Origin: Oceanihabitans sp. IOP_32
GTDB lineage: Bacteria; Bacteroidota; Bacteroidia; Flavobacteriales; Flavobacteriaceae
DNA length: 64,000 nt
Assembly: GCF_009498295.1 (NCBI RefSeq)
Contig: NZ_CP040813.1
Span: 2,487,001-2,551,000 of the forward strand
Reading direction: 5' to 3'
The translations under genes and the position numbers were made by a program. This document shows positions 34,004 to 43,010 of the stretch, one piece after another. Under the pieces are notes generated by a model, which had not been told where the DNA came from, ran no database searches, and saw only the letters and a list, made by a program, of their open reading frames with translations. How positions within the stretch are numbered: the first letter of the stretch is position 1; every line of letters starts with the position of its first letter.

Positions 34004-36187
34004 TTAGTTTAGAGCAGTTTCTATATTTTCTACTTTAATATCGGTGCCTAGGCGTTGTAAATAGGCTATAAGAGCTACAATTTCACGATTTCTCATTTCG
34101 ATAAATTCTGGACCGCTAGCAGCTTTGTCGGCTTCATAATTTTGGGCAAAATCTGGGTCGCTATACAGGTTGTTTTCTATTTGTGTACCTTGTTCTAACA
34201 TCGATTGTTGCGCATTTGCTATGTCCTCTTCAGTATAAGGCACACCTAAAGTCGCCATCGCTCTCATTTTAGTTTCTGTTAACGATTTGTCTAACGCATC
34301 TCTAACCAACCATTGGTATGCCGGCATAATAGAACCCGAAGAAGTGCTTTGTGGGTCGTACATATGGTTTAGGTGCCAATTATCTGAGTATTTACCACCA
34401 ATACGTTGTAAATCTGGTCCGGTACGCTTACTTCCCCAAAGGAAAGGGTGATCGTAAACGTATTCACCAGCTTTAGAAAATTCTCCGTAACGTTCTACTT
34501 CACTTCTAAATGGTCGAATCATTTGCGAGTGGCAGCCCACACAGCCTTCACGAATATATATATCGCGTCCTTCTAATTCTAATGGTGTATATGGTTTTAC
34601 GCTGCTAATGGTTGGCACGTTCGATTCTACCATTAAAGTAGGAATAATTTGTACAATACCGCCAATTAAAATAGCTATAGTGGCTAGTATGGTTAACTGA
34701 ATCGGTCGGCGTTCTAGCCAAGAGTGCCAGCCCTCGTTAGCCGTGCGACGCTTCGAAACATTTTGTAAGGCTGGAGCTTCTGCCAATTCGTCTTCTACTT
34801 TAGAACCGTATTTAACAGTTACTACGACGTTGTATATAAGTACTAACATACCTACTAAGTACAAGGTTCCGCCAATAGCCCGCATCCAATACATAGGCAT
34901 AATTTCTGTAACTGTTTCTAGAAAATTACCATAGGTTAAGGTGCCGTCGGGGTTAAACTGTTTCCACATACTGGCTTGTGTAAAGCCTGCAACATATAGT
35001 GGTAAAGCGTACATGATAATGCCTAACGTGCCAATCCAGAAGTGTAAATTTGCTAAGCCAACAGAATATAATTTTGTTTTAAATAGCCTTGGAACTAGGT
35101 AATAAACCATTCCAAAAGTTAAAAAGCCATTCCATGCTAAAGCGCCAACGTGCACGTGGGCAATAATCCAATCGGTATAATGCCCAATAGCATTTACAGT
35201 TTTTAGGGATAAAAGTGGTCCTTCGAAAGTAGACATACCATAACCTGTAATAGCTACTACCATAAATTTTAAAACGGGGTCGGTTCGCACTTTGTCCCAA
35301 GCACCACGTAATGTTAACAATCCGTTTATCATCCCACCCCAAGAAGGCATTAATAACATCACTGAAAATGCTACTCCTAAGTTTTGAGCCCATTCTGGTA
35401 AAGCGGTATACAAAAGGTGATGCGGTCCGGCCCAGATGTATATAAAAATTAAAGACCAAAAGTGAATAATAGACAATCGATATGAATACACAGGTCTGTT
35501 CGCTGCCTTAGGAACAAAATAATACATCAATCCTAAAAACGGTGTGGTTAAGAAAAAAGCAACCGCATTATGCCCGTACCACCACTGTACCAAAGCATCT
35601 TGAGCTCCCGCATAAACCGAGTAACTTTTAAACGCACTCACAGGGACTTCTAGACTATTAAAGATATGAAGTACAGCAACCGTTACAAACGTAGCGATGT
35701 AAAACCAGAGTGCTACATATAAATGGCGTTGTCTTCTTTTAAGAATGGTTCCAATAAGGTTCCAGCCAAAAACCACCCAAACTATGGCGATGGCGATATC
35801 GAATGGCCACTCTAATTCGGCATATTCTTTCGATGAGGTATAGCCTAAGGGCAATGTAATAGCTGCGCCTAAAATAATGAGTTGCCAGCCCCAAAAATTA
35901 ATTTTACTTAAGACATCACTAAACATTCTGGCCTTAAGTAAACGCTGTGAGGAATAATACACACCTGCAAAAATGGCATTACCCACAAAGGCAAAAATTA
36001 CGGCATTAGTATGTAAAGGTCTTAAGCGACCAAAACTTAACCATGAAATGCCATCGGTTAGGTTAGGAAATAAAAATAAGAATGCCAGTAGCAATCCTAC
36101 TAACATACCTACCACACCCCAGAGAATGGTAGCGTAAAGGAAATTTTTAACGATTTTGTTATCGTATTTAAACTGTTGTACTTCCAT
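34004..36187 (-). CDS. ccoNO: Fused cbb3 oxidase subunits I and II (CcoN-CcoO)
   Basis: A 727-residue fusion. The CcoN part (about 1-480) has at least twelve membrane helices, with haem and CuB histidines in LRPLHTNAVIF, WWYGHNAVAFFLTTP, GPHHLLYTALPEW and HVHVGALAWNGF. The CcoO part starts near 510 with a membrane anchor and carries the haem c site CVGCH (C549, C552, H553) and SIMPAYQWL, the axial methionine. Subunits are separate in proteobacteria and fused in many Bacteroidota. This is the catalytic core of the high-affinity terminal oxidase. Adjacent to ccoS (5 bp) and ccoQ (5 bp). Confidence 0.97.
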   Translation of the reverse strand: MEVQQFKYDNKIVKNFLYATILWGVVGMLVGLLLAFLFLFPNLTDGISWLSFGRLRPLHTNAVIFAFVGNAIFAGVYYSSQRLLKARMFSDVLSKINFWGWQLIILGAAITLPLGYTSSKEYAELEWPFDIAIAIVWVVFGWNLIGTILKRRQRHLYVALWFYIATFVTVAVLHIFNSLEVPVSAFKSYSVYAGAQDALVQWWYGHNAVAFFLTTPFLGLMYYFVPKAANRPVYSYRLSIIHFWSLIFIYIWAGPHHLLYTALPEWAQNLGVAFSVMLLMPSWGGMINGLLTLRGAWDKVRTDPVLKFMVVAITGYGMSTFEGPLLSLKTVNAIGHYTDWIIAHVHVGALAWNGFLTFGMVYYLVPRLFKTKLYSVGLANLHFWIGTLGIIMYALPLYVAGFTQASMWKQFNPDGTLTYGNFLETVTEIMPMYWMRAIGGTLYLVGMLVLIYNVVVTVKYGSKVEDELAEAPALQNVSKRRTANEGWHSWLERRPIQLTILATIAILIGGIVQIIPTLMVESNVPTISSVKPYTPLELEGRDIYIREGCVGCHSQMIRPFRSEVERYGEFSKAGEYVYDHPFLWGSKRTGPDLQRIGGKYSDNWHLNHMYDPQSTSSGSIMPAYQWLVRDALDKSLTETKMRAMATLGVPYTEEDIANAQQSMLEQGTQIENNLYSDPDFAQNYEADKAASGPEFIEMRNREIVALIAYLQRLGTDIKVENIETALN

Positions 36188-36192
36188 AATAT

Positions 36193-36381
36193 TTAATTAG
36201 TATTTTTAGTTTTGGTTGTGTTTTTTGGTTTTTCTTTAACAAGTTCGTCTTCAAAGAGCATTCTTACAGAAGGGGTGTAGCTGTCATCAAATTGTCCTTT
36301 TCTAACTGCATAAATAAAAGCCACAAAAAAAACAATAGCCACTGCAATACTAATACTAAGTAGTATATAAATTACACTCAT
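36193..36381 (-). CDS. ccoS: cbb3 oxidase assembly protein CcoS
   Basis: A 62-residue protein with one N-terminal membrane helix (IYILLSISIAVAIVFFVAFIYAV) followed by RKGQFDDSYTPSVRML, the CcoS signature in which GQFDD is invariant. It is required for cofactor insertion into the oxidase. It lies 5 bp before ccoNO and 230 bp after ccoI; that gap contains a dispersed hairpin element. Confidence 0.92.
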   Translation of the reverse strand: MSVIYILLSISIAVAIVFFVAFIYAVRKGQFDDSYTPSVRMLFEDELVKEKPKNTTKTKNTN

Positions 36382-36452
36382 ATTTCGATTAAGTTAAAAT
36401 TCTATATTTTAATAATAATTCGGTATCTAAATACGATTTGAAAGATACGAAT

Positions 36453-36553
36453 TTTGGCGTTCCCCTACCCAAAAAAAATGGGTGGGTCAGGCTTTTCAAT
36501 TCAATCTTTTTCTCCTGCCTCAAAAAAGGATTTCCTTTACAATCCTTAACGCG
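36453..36553. repeat. Two-hairpin dispersed element, copy C
   Basis: Begins TTGGCGTTCC, followed by hairpin CCTACCC-aaaaaaaat-GGGTGGG, then GTCAGGCTTTTC, then a second hairpin (CTTTTT paired with AAAAAAGG), and ends CAATCCTTAACGC. It lies inside the ccoI-ccoS gap. Stems differ from copies A and B but pairing is kept. Confidence 0.62.
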
Positions 36554-36611
36554 CTTCTCGGTTAAATTCATAATTTCTTTTAAATATTATTAATGCTTAT
36601 AATTTTAAAAA

Positions 36612-38987
36612 TTATTTTAATTTTCGTCCCAAAAAATTGGTGCAAATGGTGGTAAAAGCCACAATGCTTATAGAACTTAAAGGCATTAAAATAGCTGCTA
36701 CCACAGGCTCTAATTGTCCGGTAACCGCAAAATAAAGACCAATAATGTTATAAAAAAACGATAGTGCAAAACTCCATTTAATAATTTTAATACCCGATTT
36801 ACATAATTTTATGTAATTAAATAATTGACTAAATTTTGAGGCGTCTAAAATCGCATCACATGCTGGCGAAAATACATTTACGTTTTCAGAAATCGCAATA
36901 CCTACATCACTTTGTGCTAAAGCGCCAGCATCATTTAACCCGTCGCCAATCATTAAAACCTTGGCTCCCTCACTCTGGTGATGTTTTATGTACTCTAATT
37001 TGTCTTCAGGTTTCTGGTTAAATAGCATTTTGGTTTTTGTAGGCAATAGTTTGGTTAAATTTTCTTTTTCACCGGCATTGTCACCAGAAAGTATAACTAA
37101 ATCGTAATCTTTTTTCAAGTCATTAAACAATTGAGATAAGCCTTTCCTATAAGCGTTGTGGAAAGTAAATTTTCCTTTATAAGTATTATTGGTGCTAATA
37201 TGTACTGTTGTATTTAATGTTGTGGTATCGCCTTTATAGCCCACAAAAGGAGCAGAGCCCACTTTTATGTGTTCCTCATTAAATTGAGCTTCAATACCTT
37301 GGCCCAAATGCTCTTCAAAAGTATCAAGGGTTACAATGTTATTTTCACTTAGAATATGGTATAGTGATCTGCTTAAGGGGTGGTTAGAGCCTCTTAATGT
37401 ACTTTTTAGAAGCGATTCCTCTAGCTCAGACAGCGTGGCGCCATCATAATTTATAGAGGTTTCTTTATTGGCTGTAATGGTTCCAGTTTTATCAAAAATT
37501 ATGGTGTTTATTTTTGCTAGTTGCTCGATAACCGATGCATTTTTTAAATAGAATTTCTTATGACCTAAAATACGCAAAACATTTCCTAAAGTAAATGGTG
37601 CAGAAAGTGCGATGGCACAAGGGCAGGCGATTATTAAGACCGATGTAAAAACGTTTAGGGCTAGGGTAGAATCAACAACTAGCCAATACGCAGTAGCAAC
37701 AATGGCGATAGATAAAAGGACCATAGTAAAACGTTTGCTTATGCGGTTTGTAATGTTTGTAAAGCCCAGTGTTTTATCGGTTTTAAAAACATCATTACTC
37801 CAAAGTTGTGTGAGGTAACTTTGCTCAACAGATTTTAAAACATCAACTTCAATAACGCCATGGAGTTGTTTGCCTCCCGCAAAAAGTTTGTCGCCAGATT
37901 GTTTAGAAACCATTTTAGATTCGCCTGTAACAAAACTGTAGTCAATTCGTGCACTGCCCTTTATTAAAATACAATCTACAGGAATGAGTTCTTCATTTCT
38001 AATAAGTAATCGGTCGCCTTTTTTAATGTCGTAAACCTGTATAGATTCCTCGTTACCTTCGGGGGTTATTTTTGTTATTCCAATGGGAAAATACGATTTA
38101 TAGTCCCGTTCGAAAGATAAGAATGAATAGGTTTTTTGTTGAAAAAACTTACCCAGTAGTAAAAAGAAAATAAGTCCGGTTAAGCTGTCGAAAAAGCCAG
38201 ATCCAATATCGAATACAATTTCTATGGTACTTCTTAAAAATAAAACAACCACACCCAGAGCAATAGGAACATCGATATTTAAAATTCCAGAGCGAAGACC
38301 TTTGTAAGCAGAAATAAAATAATCTTGCGACGAATAGAAAACAACAGGTAAGGAAAACGCAAACATAATCCATCTAAAAAAATGTTTGTATTTTTCTATC
38401 CAGAACTCCCCAACTTCAAAGTATTCTGGGAAGGATAAAAACATCACATTCCCGAAGGCAAAACCTGCAATACCTAGTTTGTAAATTAAAGATCTGTCAA
38501 TTTTTTTTTCACCAACACTATAATCCTCCAAACTAATGTAGGGTTCGTAGCCAATACTACTTAATAGGGTAACCAGTTTTTTTACGCTAAGATTTTCAGA
38601 ATTAAAGGTGATTCTAACGGTTTTTTTACCAAAATTCACAATAGATGAACTAACCGCGGGATGGAGTTTGTTTAGGTTTTCCAAAATCCATATACAAGAA
38701 CTGCAATGAATATTGGGGATGTAAAGACTGATAATTTGTGTGTTATCCACATTAAATTCCAGTAGCTGCTCTACAATTTTGGCATTCTCTAAGAAATTGT
38801 ATTTACCCTCAATTTCTTTAGGTGTTGTGCCCGGCGATTGCTGTAAATCGTAGTAACAAGTTAAATCGTTCGTAGAAAATATCTCGTACACTGTTTTACA
38901 ACCGTGGCAACAAAATGATTTATCATCAAAAATGATTTTCGAAGAAGTTGCATCCAATCCACAATGAAAACATGTGTCTTTATTCAT
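36612..38987 (-). CDS. ccoI: Copper-transporting P1B-type ATPase CcoI (FixI)
   Basis: A 791-residue heavy-metal P-type ATPase. The N-terminal cysteine-rich domain (C6, C9, C26, C27, C30) is typical of the CcoI branch. An HMA domain follows with CSSC (95-98). The membrane metal site is CPC (455-457), the phosphorylation site DKTGT at D499, and GDGLNDAGAL marks the hinge. It exports copper to the periplasm for cbb3 assembly rather than for detoxification. The FNR-like palindrome upstream at 39045-39058 is placed to drive this gene and, if transcription reads through, the whole cco locus. Confidence 0.95.
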   Translation of the reverse strand: MNKDTCFHCGLDATSSKIIFDDKSFCCHGCKTVYEIFSTNDLTCYYDLQQSPGTTPKEIEGKYNFLENAKIVEQLLEFNVDNTQIISLYIPNIHCSSCIWILENLNKLHPAVSSSIVNFGKKTVRITFNSENLSVKKLVTLLSSIGYEPYISLEDYSVGEKKIDRSLIYKLGIAGFAFGNVMFLSFPEYFEVGEFWIEKYKHFFRWIMFAFSLPVVFYSSQDYFISAYKGLRSGILNIDVPIALGVVVLFLRSTIEIVFDIGSGFFDSLTGLIFFLLLGKFFQQKTYSFLSFERDYKSYFPIGITKITPEGNEESIQVYDIKKGDRLLIRNEELIPVDCILIKGSARIDYSFVTGESKMVSKQSGDKLFAGGKQLHGVIEVDVLKSVEQSYLTQLWSNDVFKTDKTLGFTNITNRISKRFTMVLLSIAIVATAYWLVVDSTLALNVFTSVLIIACPCAIALSAPFTLGNVLRILGHKKFYLKNASVIEQLAKINTIIFDKTGTITANKETSINYDGATLSELEESLLKSTLRGSNHPLSRSLYHILSENNIVTLDTFEEHLGQGIEAQFNEEHIKVGSAPFVGYKGDTTTLNTTVHISTNNTYKGKFTFHNAYRKGLSQLFNDLKKDYDLVILSGDNAGEKENLTKLLPTKTKMLFNQKPEDKLEYIKHHQSEGAKVLMIGDGLNDAGALAQSDVGIAISENVNVFSPACDAILDASKFSQLFNYIKLCKSGIKIIKWSFALSFFYNIIGLYFAVTGQLEPVVAAILMPLSSISIVAFTTICTNFLGRKLK

Positions 38988-39014
38988 TAAAATTTAGCTT
39001 GTTAATAGCGATTG

Positions 39015-39058
39015 TAAAGTTGTGAAGTTTGCACGACTATTAATATGATATTTGTCAT
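39015..39058 (-). promoter_or_regulatory. FNR-like box in the ccoI-regulator gap
   Basis: ATGATATTTGTCAT (39045-39058) lies between ccoI and the divergent Crp/Fnr gene. On the minus strand a -7-like CAACTTTA starts at 39022, 29.5 bp from the dyad centre, the same distance as in hpf, tonB and nrdJ. In the plus direction the box is 34 bp upstream of the regulator start codon and overlaps where its promoter should be, so it could repress that gene. Confidence 0.5.
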
Positions 39059-39092
39059 GTTTTTGTTATTTTTACCCTGTTAAAAATTTAAT

Positions 39093-39770
39093 ATGTCTAG
39101 TTGCGAACATTGTATTATAAAACAGTTTAATTCTCTTAAAGCTCTGTCTAAGCAGGAGTTATCTCGTGTTTCTAGTTGTAAAACCTCGCGTGTGGTTAAA
39201 AAAGGCGGAGTGATATTTGAAGAGGGAGATGTTATAAATGGTGTGTATTGTATAAAAGATGGTGTTTGTAAATTGTCTAAATTAAGTCCTAATGGAAAGG
39301 ATCAAATTGTTAAATTGGTGGTTAAAGGGCAGTTGTTGGGGCAGCGTTCTTTAGTTTCTAATGAAAGTTCAAATTTAAAGGCTGTAGCTTTAAATGATAT
39401 GGATGTTTGTTTTATACCGAAAAGTGAAATAATTAGAGATTTAAAAAATAACTCTAAATTTTCTTTTGAGGTCTTAAAAGAAATGGCACACGATTTAAAA
39501 GAGTCTGATGATATCATTGTAAATATGGCGCAGAAATCTGTTCGCGAACGACTCGCGGGAACTTTAATTTATATTTATGAGAGTTTTGGAATCAATTCAG
39601 ATGGCACGCTAAGCATTGTGCTTTCTAGAGAAGATTTTGCTAATATAGTAGGAACCGCTACCGAGTCTGCTATTCGGGTTATTTCTCAGTTTAAAAAAGA
39701 GGGATTAATTGCTGCGATAGGAAAAAGAATAAAAATTGAGGATATTGAAGGGCTTAAGCGGGTAAATTAA
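39093..39770 (+). CDS. Crp/Fnr-family regulator, FNR-like
   Basis: A 225-residue regulator with an N-terminal cNMP-binding-like domain, a long dimer helix (about 115-145) and a helix-turn-helix with TATESAIRVISQF (188-200). Cysteines C4 and C7 align with FNR C20 and C23, and C106 (in DVCFIP) aligns with FNR C122. The FNR C29 position is asparagine here, while another cysteine lies at 29. In the recognition helix, FNR residues E209 and R213 are conserved (E191, R195), and S212 is isoleucine. It is divergent from ccoI and is the probable oxygen-responsive regulator of the locus. Confidence 0.9.
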   Translation: MSSCEHCIIKQFNSLKALSKQELSRVSSCKTSRVVKKGGVIFEEGDVINGVYCIKDGVCKLSKLSPNGKDQIVKLVVKGQLLGQRSLVSNESSNLKAVALNDMDVCFIPKSEIIRDLKNNSKFSFEVLKEMAHDLKESDDIIVNMAQKSVRERLAGTLIYIYESFGINSDGTLSIVLSREDFANIVGTATESAIRVISQFKKEGLIAAIGKRIKIEDIEGLKRVN

Positions 39771-39891
39771 CAATGTATTGTTGTGGTGTTTAAAATTGAC
39801 TTCATTAAAAAGTGGCGTAAAGTTTAGCGTTGTAGTGCCCAAAAGGATTTTAGGCAAAAAACAGAACAAATATTCAGGTATTCTAGCCACG

Positions 39892-40458
39892 CTAGACAAC
39901 TTGTTTTTCAATGGCTAAAAAATGGGTGACCGTATCGTTGTACATGGGGATAATTGTGACTTCGCACTTGTATGGCGTGTTGTCTTTTCGGTAATTTGTG
40001 ATAACTTCTGTAAATGGCTTCAAGTGGTTTAGTTTTTTCTTAATCTTTCTCTTTGTTTTTATAGAAGTGTCAATACCTTGAAGGAATTTCGGATTTTTGT
40101 CAATCGCGAATTTTTTGGAGTAGCCTGTCATTTTAGTGAAACCACTATTCACCCAAATTATATTTTGCTCGGCATCGGTTATTATTAAGGCTTCAAAATC
40201 CCGGTTATTAAAAATGGTGTCAATTTCGTTTTTCCACTGTACTTTTCTAGCGAATGTTCGCACCGTTTCAATATCATTTTCTATTTCTAGGTTTGCTAGC
40301 GTTTTACAATAATTTTGACTAAACATATCCCAACTTAACAGTGGTGTAGTTTTAGTTCCAGATAGTTTTACGTCGTGTATTATTTTGTGGTCTGGTTTAG
40401 GGGGTAGATAAGACAAGAAAATGTCTAAACACATCATGCGCGAGAGATTGTATTTCAT
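39892..40458 (-). CDS. PAS-domain protein, LOV-like without the cysteine
   Basis: A 188-residue protein of which about 85-188 is a PAS domain: FEALIITDAEQNIIWVNSGFTKMTGYS, then NPKFLQG (122-128) and a final strand TVTHFLAIEKQ. The block corresponding to the LOV motif NCRFLQG has proline in place of the flavin-binding cysteine, so no photoadduct can form; a bound flavin or another ligand is possible. There is no output domain. The N-terminal 80 residues (LDIFLSYLP, SWDMFSQNY) are typical of a short flavobacterial sensor family. Convergent with the Crp/Fnr gene. Confidence 0.82.
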   Translation of the reverse strand: MKYNLSRMMCLDIFLSYLPPKPDHKIIHDVKLSGTKTTPLLSWDMFSQNYCKTLANLEIENDIETVRTFARKVQWKNEIDTIFNNRDFEALIITDAEQNIIWVNSGFTKMTGYSKKFAIDKNPKFLQGIDTSIKTKRKIKKKLNHLKPFTEVITNYRKDNTPYKCEVTIIPMYNDTVTHFLAIEKQVV

Positions 40459-40685
40459 AGGTTTTTTTATGGTGTTGTTCTTATTAAAAAAAACAAGTCT
40501 GAACTGTTCTTATTCAAGCAGACTAGTAATACTGTAATTTTTTATTCTGTAAAGTAATAAAAAACTATTTTGAACATATAATTTTTAACAAATAAAAAAA
40601 GTAGCGTATAAAACAGCTTTCATATTAAAACAAAATCCTATTAATTTTAAAATATTCCTTTTCTTTGCAAATCAATATAATATCT

Positions 40686-41864
40686 ATGAGTCAAGAAATT
40701 TCAAAACGTTATGCACAGCGTGGCGTGTCGGCATCAAAAGAAGATGTACACAGTGCAATAAAAAACATTGATAAGGGATTGTTTCCTAAGGCGTTCTGTA
40801 AAATAGTACCTGATTATTTAACTAACGATGAAGATTATTGTTTAATCATGCACGCCGATGGTGCAGGAACAAAATCGTCTTTAGCCTATATGTATTGGAA
40901 GGAAACTGGAGATCTTTCGGTTTGGAAAGGCATCGCGCAAGATGCTTTAATCATGAATATAGACGACTTGTTATGTGTTGGTGCGACCGATAATATTCTA
41001 TTGTCATCAACTATTGGAAGAAATAAAAATGTAATCCCTGGCGAGGTGCTTTCTGCAATAATTAACGGTACTGAAGAGTTGCTTGAAGATTTAAAAACAT
41101 TTGGTGTAACAATACACTCAACTGGTGGAGAAACCGCAGATGTTGGAGATTTGGTGCGCACAATTATTGTAGATTCTACGGTAACTGTACGTATGAAACG
41201 TAGTGATGTTATCGATAATGCGAATATTAAAGTGGGCGATGTTATTGTTGGTTTAGAGAGTTTTGGGCAGGCCACTTACGAGAAATCTTATAATGGTGGT
41301 ATGGGAAGTAATGGTTTAACATCGGCACGGCACGATGTGTTTAGTAACTATTTGGCCGAAAAATACCCAGAAAGTTTTGATCCTTCGGTTCCAAAAGATT
41401 TGGTCTATTCAGGACAAGTAAAATTAACCGATAAGATTGAAAACACACCCTTAGATGCTGGTAAATTGGTGTTATCGCCAACTCGTACTTATGCCCCTAT
41501 TATAAAAGCTATTTTGGCTAAATACAATGCCGATACTTTGCATGGTATGGTGCATTGTTCTGGAGGAGCACAGACTAAAATCTTACATTTTGTAGATGAA
41601 TTTCATATCGTTAAAGACAATATGTTTCCTATTTCTCCATTGTTTAAATTAATTCAAGAACAATCAAAAACCGATTGGAAAGAAATGTATCAGGTTTTTA
41701 ATTGCGGGCATCGTATGGAACTTTATGTCGATCCTAAAATTGCTGACGATATTATAGCAATATCGAAAACATTTAATGTCGATGCTAAAATAATAGGTCG
41801 AGTAGAGCCCTCGAAAACTAAAAAACTTACAATACAATCGGAGTTTGGTGAGTTTATCTACTAA
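40686..41864 (+). CDS. purM: Phosphoribosylformylglycinamidine cyclo-ligase (AIR synthase)
   Basis: A 392-residue PurM-superfamily protein from the ATG at 40686; a TTG at 40665 would add only seven unconserved residues. ISKRYAQRGVSASKEDV, MHADGAGTKSSLAYMYW, IAQDALIMNIDDLLCVGA and STGGETADVGDLV are the ATP and substrate motifs. It is longer than enterobacterial PurM (about 345), as is usual for the Bacteroidota form. It closes the imidazole ring of AIR in purine synthesis. It is not next to other pur genes here. Confidence 0.9.
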   Translation: MSQEISKRYAQRGVSASKEDVHSAIKNIDKGLFPKAFCKIVPDYLTNDEDYCLIMHADGAGTKSSLAYMYWKETGDLSVWKGIAQDALIMNIDDLLCVGATDNILLSSTIGRNKNVIPGEVLSAIINGTEELLEDLKTFGVTIHSTGGETADVGDLVRTIIVDSTVTVRMKRSDVIDNANIKVGDVIVGLESFGQATYEKSYNGGMGSNGLTSARHDVFSNYLAEKYPESFDPSVPKDLVYSGQVKLTDKIENTPLDAGKLVLSPTRTYAPIIKAILAKYNADTLHGMVHCSGGAQTKILHFVDEFHIVKDNMFPISPLFKLIQEQSKTDWKEMYQVFNCGHRMELYVDPKIADDIIAISKTFNVDAKIIGRVEPSKTKKLTIQSEFGEFIY

Positions 41865-41933
41865 ATACTTAGCTTTTCTAATGAACTGGAATGGTTTTTG
41901 ATGAAATGCTCGAATAATTTATTCAATATAGTA

Positions 41934-42905
41934 ATGAAAAAAACGCTTATTGCCTTAATTTTTTTGTGTGTCCAATTTGCTTTTGCTCAACCCGACTCAT
42001 TGTTTATTAAGTTTATAACACCTAAAAAAAAGGTGGACTATATTGGGCCGGAGTGGGTTCAAAAAAATAAAGCAACATTCGATTTAAGTGAAGTTGCTTT
42101 TGTAAACTGGAGCGCGGGTGGTAGTAACTCCATCTCGGGTTTAGTAGGATTTACCTCTGAAGCAAATTATAAAGACAAATACATTTTTTGGAATAATAAT
42201 GTAACTGCGCGTATTGGAATAAATAAGCAAGAAGATAGAGAATTGCGAAAAACAGACGATCTTTTCGAAATGAACTCTAATATAGGTTACAAGCCACATA
42301 GTGCTTCTAATTGGTTTTACTCGGCTCGTCTTAACTTTAAAACGCAAATGGCGAATGGTTATAGATATCCAGATACCGACAAACCCATTTCGAGGTTTAT
42401 GGCGCCAGGATACTTGTTTTTTGGTGGTGGTATGGAATATGGTAAAAATATAGAATCCTTATCTTTTTATTTCTCACCAATAACGTTAAAAGCGACTTTT
42501 GTTTTAGATGAAGATCTGGCCAACGCTGGATCTTTTGGGGTAACACCTGCTGTTTTAGATGATGCCGGTAATGTTATAGTTAAGGGAGAGCGGGTAAGAA
42601 ATGAGGTTGGTATTCTTCTTACCAATTATTACAAAATGAAGGTGGCTGAAAATATTGAAATGATTCATAACTTGAGTTTGTATTCCGATTATATAAATAG
42701 TTTTGGAAATATAGATATAGATTGGAAAATAGATTTCGATTTTAAAGTAAATAGTTTTATTCGAGCTACCTTAGGGTCACACTTAAAGTACGACGACGAT
42801 ATAAAAACCACTGTACCATCGGCTATTGAAGGCGAGGTTGAAGAAGCTGGGGCAAAAGTACAGTGGAAACAGTTTTTAGGCGTTGGTTTTGCCATAGATT
42901 TTTAG
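41934..42905 (+). CDS. DUF3078 outer-membrane-type protein
   Basis: A 323-residue protein from the ATG at 41934, which starts a classical signal peptide MKKTLIALIFLCVQFAFAQ; earlier in-frame ATG codons (41898) would break it. The mature protein is a run of amphipathic beta strands (NKATFDLSEVAFVNWSAGGSN, IFWNNNVTARIGINKQ, KWKQFLGVGFAIDF at the end) with a terminal phenylalanine, consistent with a small outer-membrane barrel. NWSAGGSNSISGL is the DUF3078 signature. Function unknown. Confidence 0.9.
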   Translation: MKKTLIALIFLCVQFAFAQPDSLFIKFITPKKKVDYIGPEWVQKNKATFDLSEVAFVNWSAGGSNSISGLVGFTSEANYKDKYIFWNNNVTARIGINKQEDRELRKTDDLFEMNSNIGYKPHSASNWFYSARLNFKTQMANGYRYPDTDKPISRFMAPGYLFFGGGMEYGKNIESLSFYFSPITLKATFVLDEDLANAGSFGVTPAVLDDAGNVIVKGERVRNEVGILLTNYYKMKVAENIEMIHNLSLYSDYINSFGNIDIDWKIDFDFKVNSFIRATLGSHLKYDDDIKTTVPSAIEGEVEEAGAKVQWKQFLGVGFAIDF

Positions 42906-43010
42906 CACATCGCAACATAGATTATTTTAAAAACTTGTTAACTTTTTAATGTTAATAAATTAATAAGTAATTGATTATGAATATTTTAACGTGTTAATCG
43001 TGTAAACTTC

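Noticed and set aside
35079-35459. 126-codon minus-strand ORF inside ccoNO
   Set aside because: An alternative frame of the conserved oxidase coding sequence.
36389-36571. 60-codon minus-strand ORF between ccoI and ccoS
   Set aside because: It reads through the two-hairpin dispersed element and has no resemblance to a protein family.
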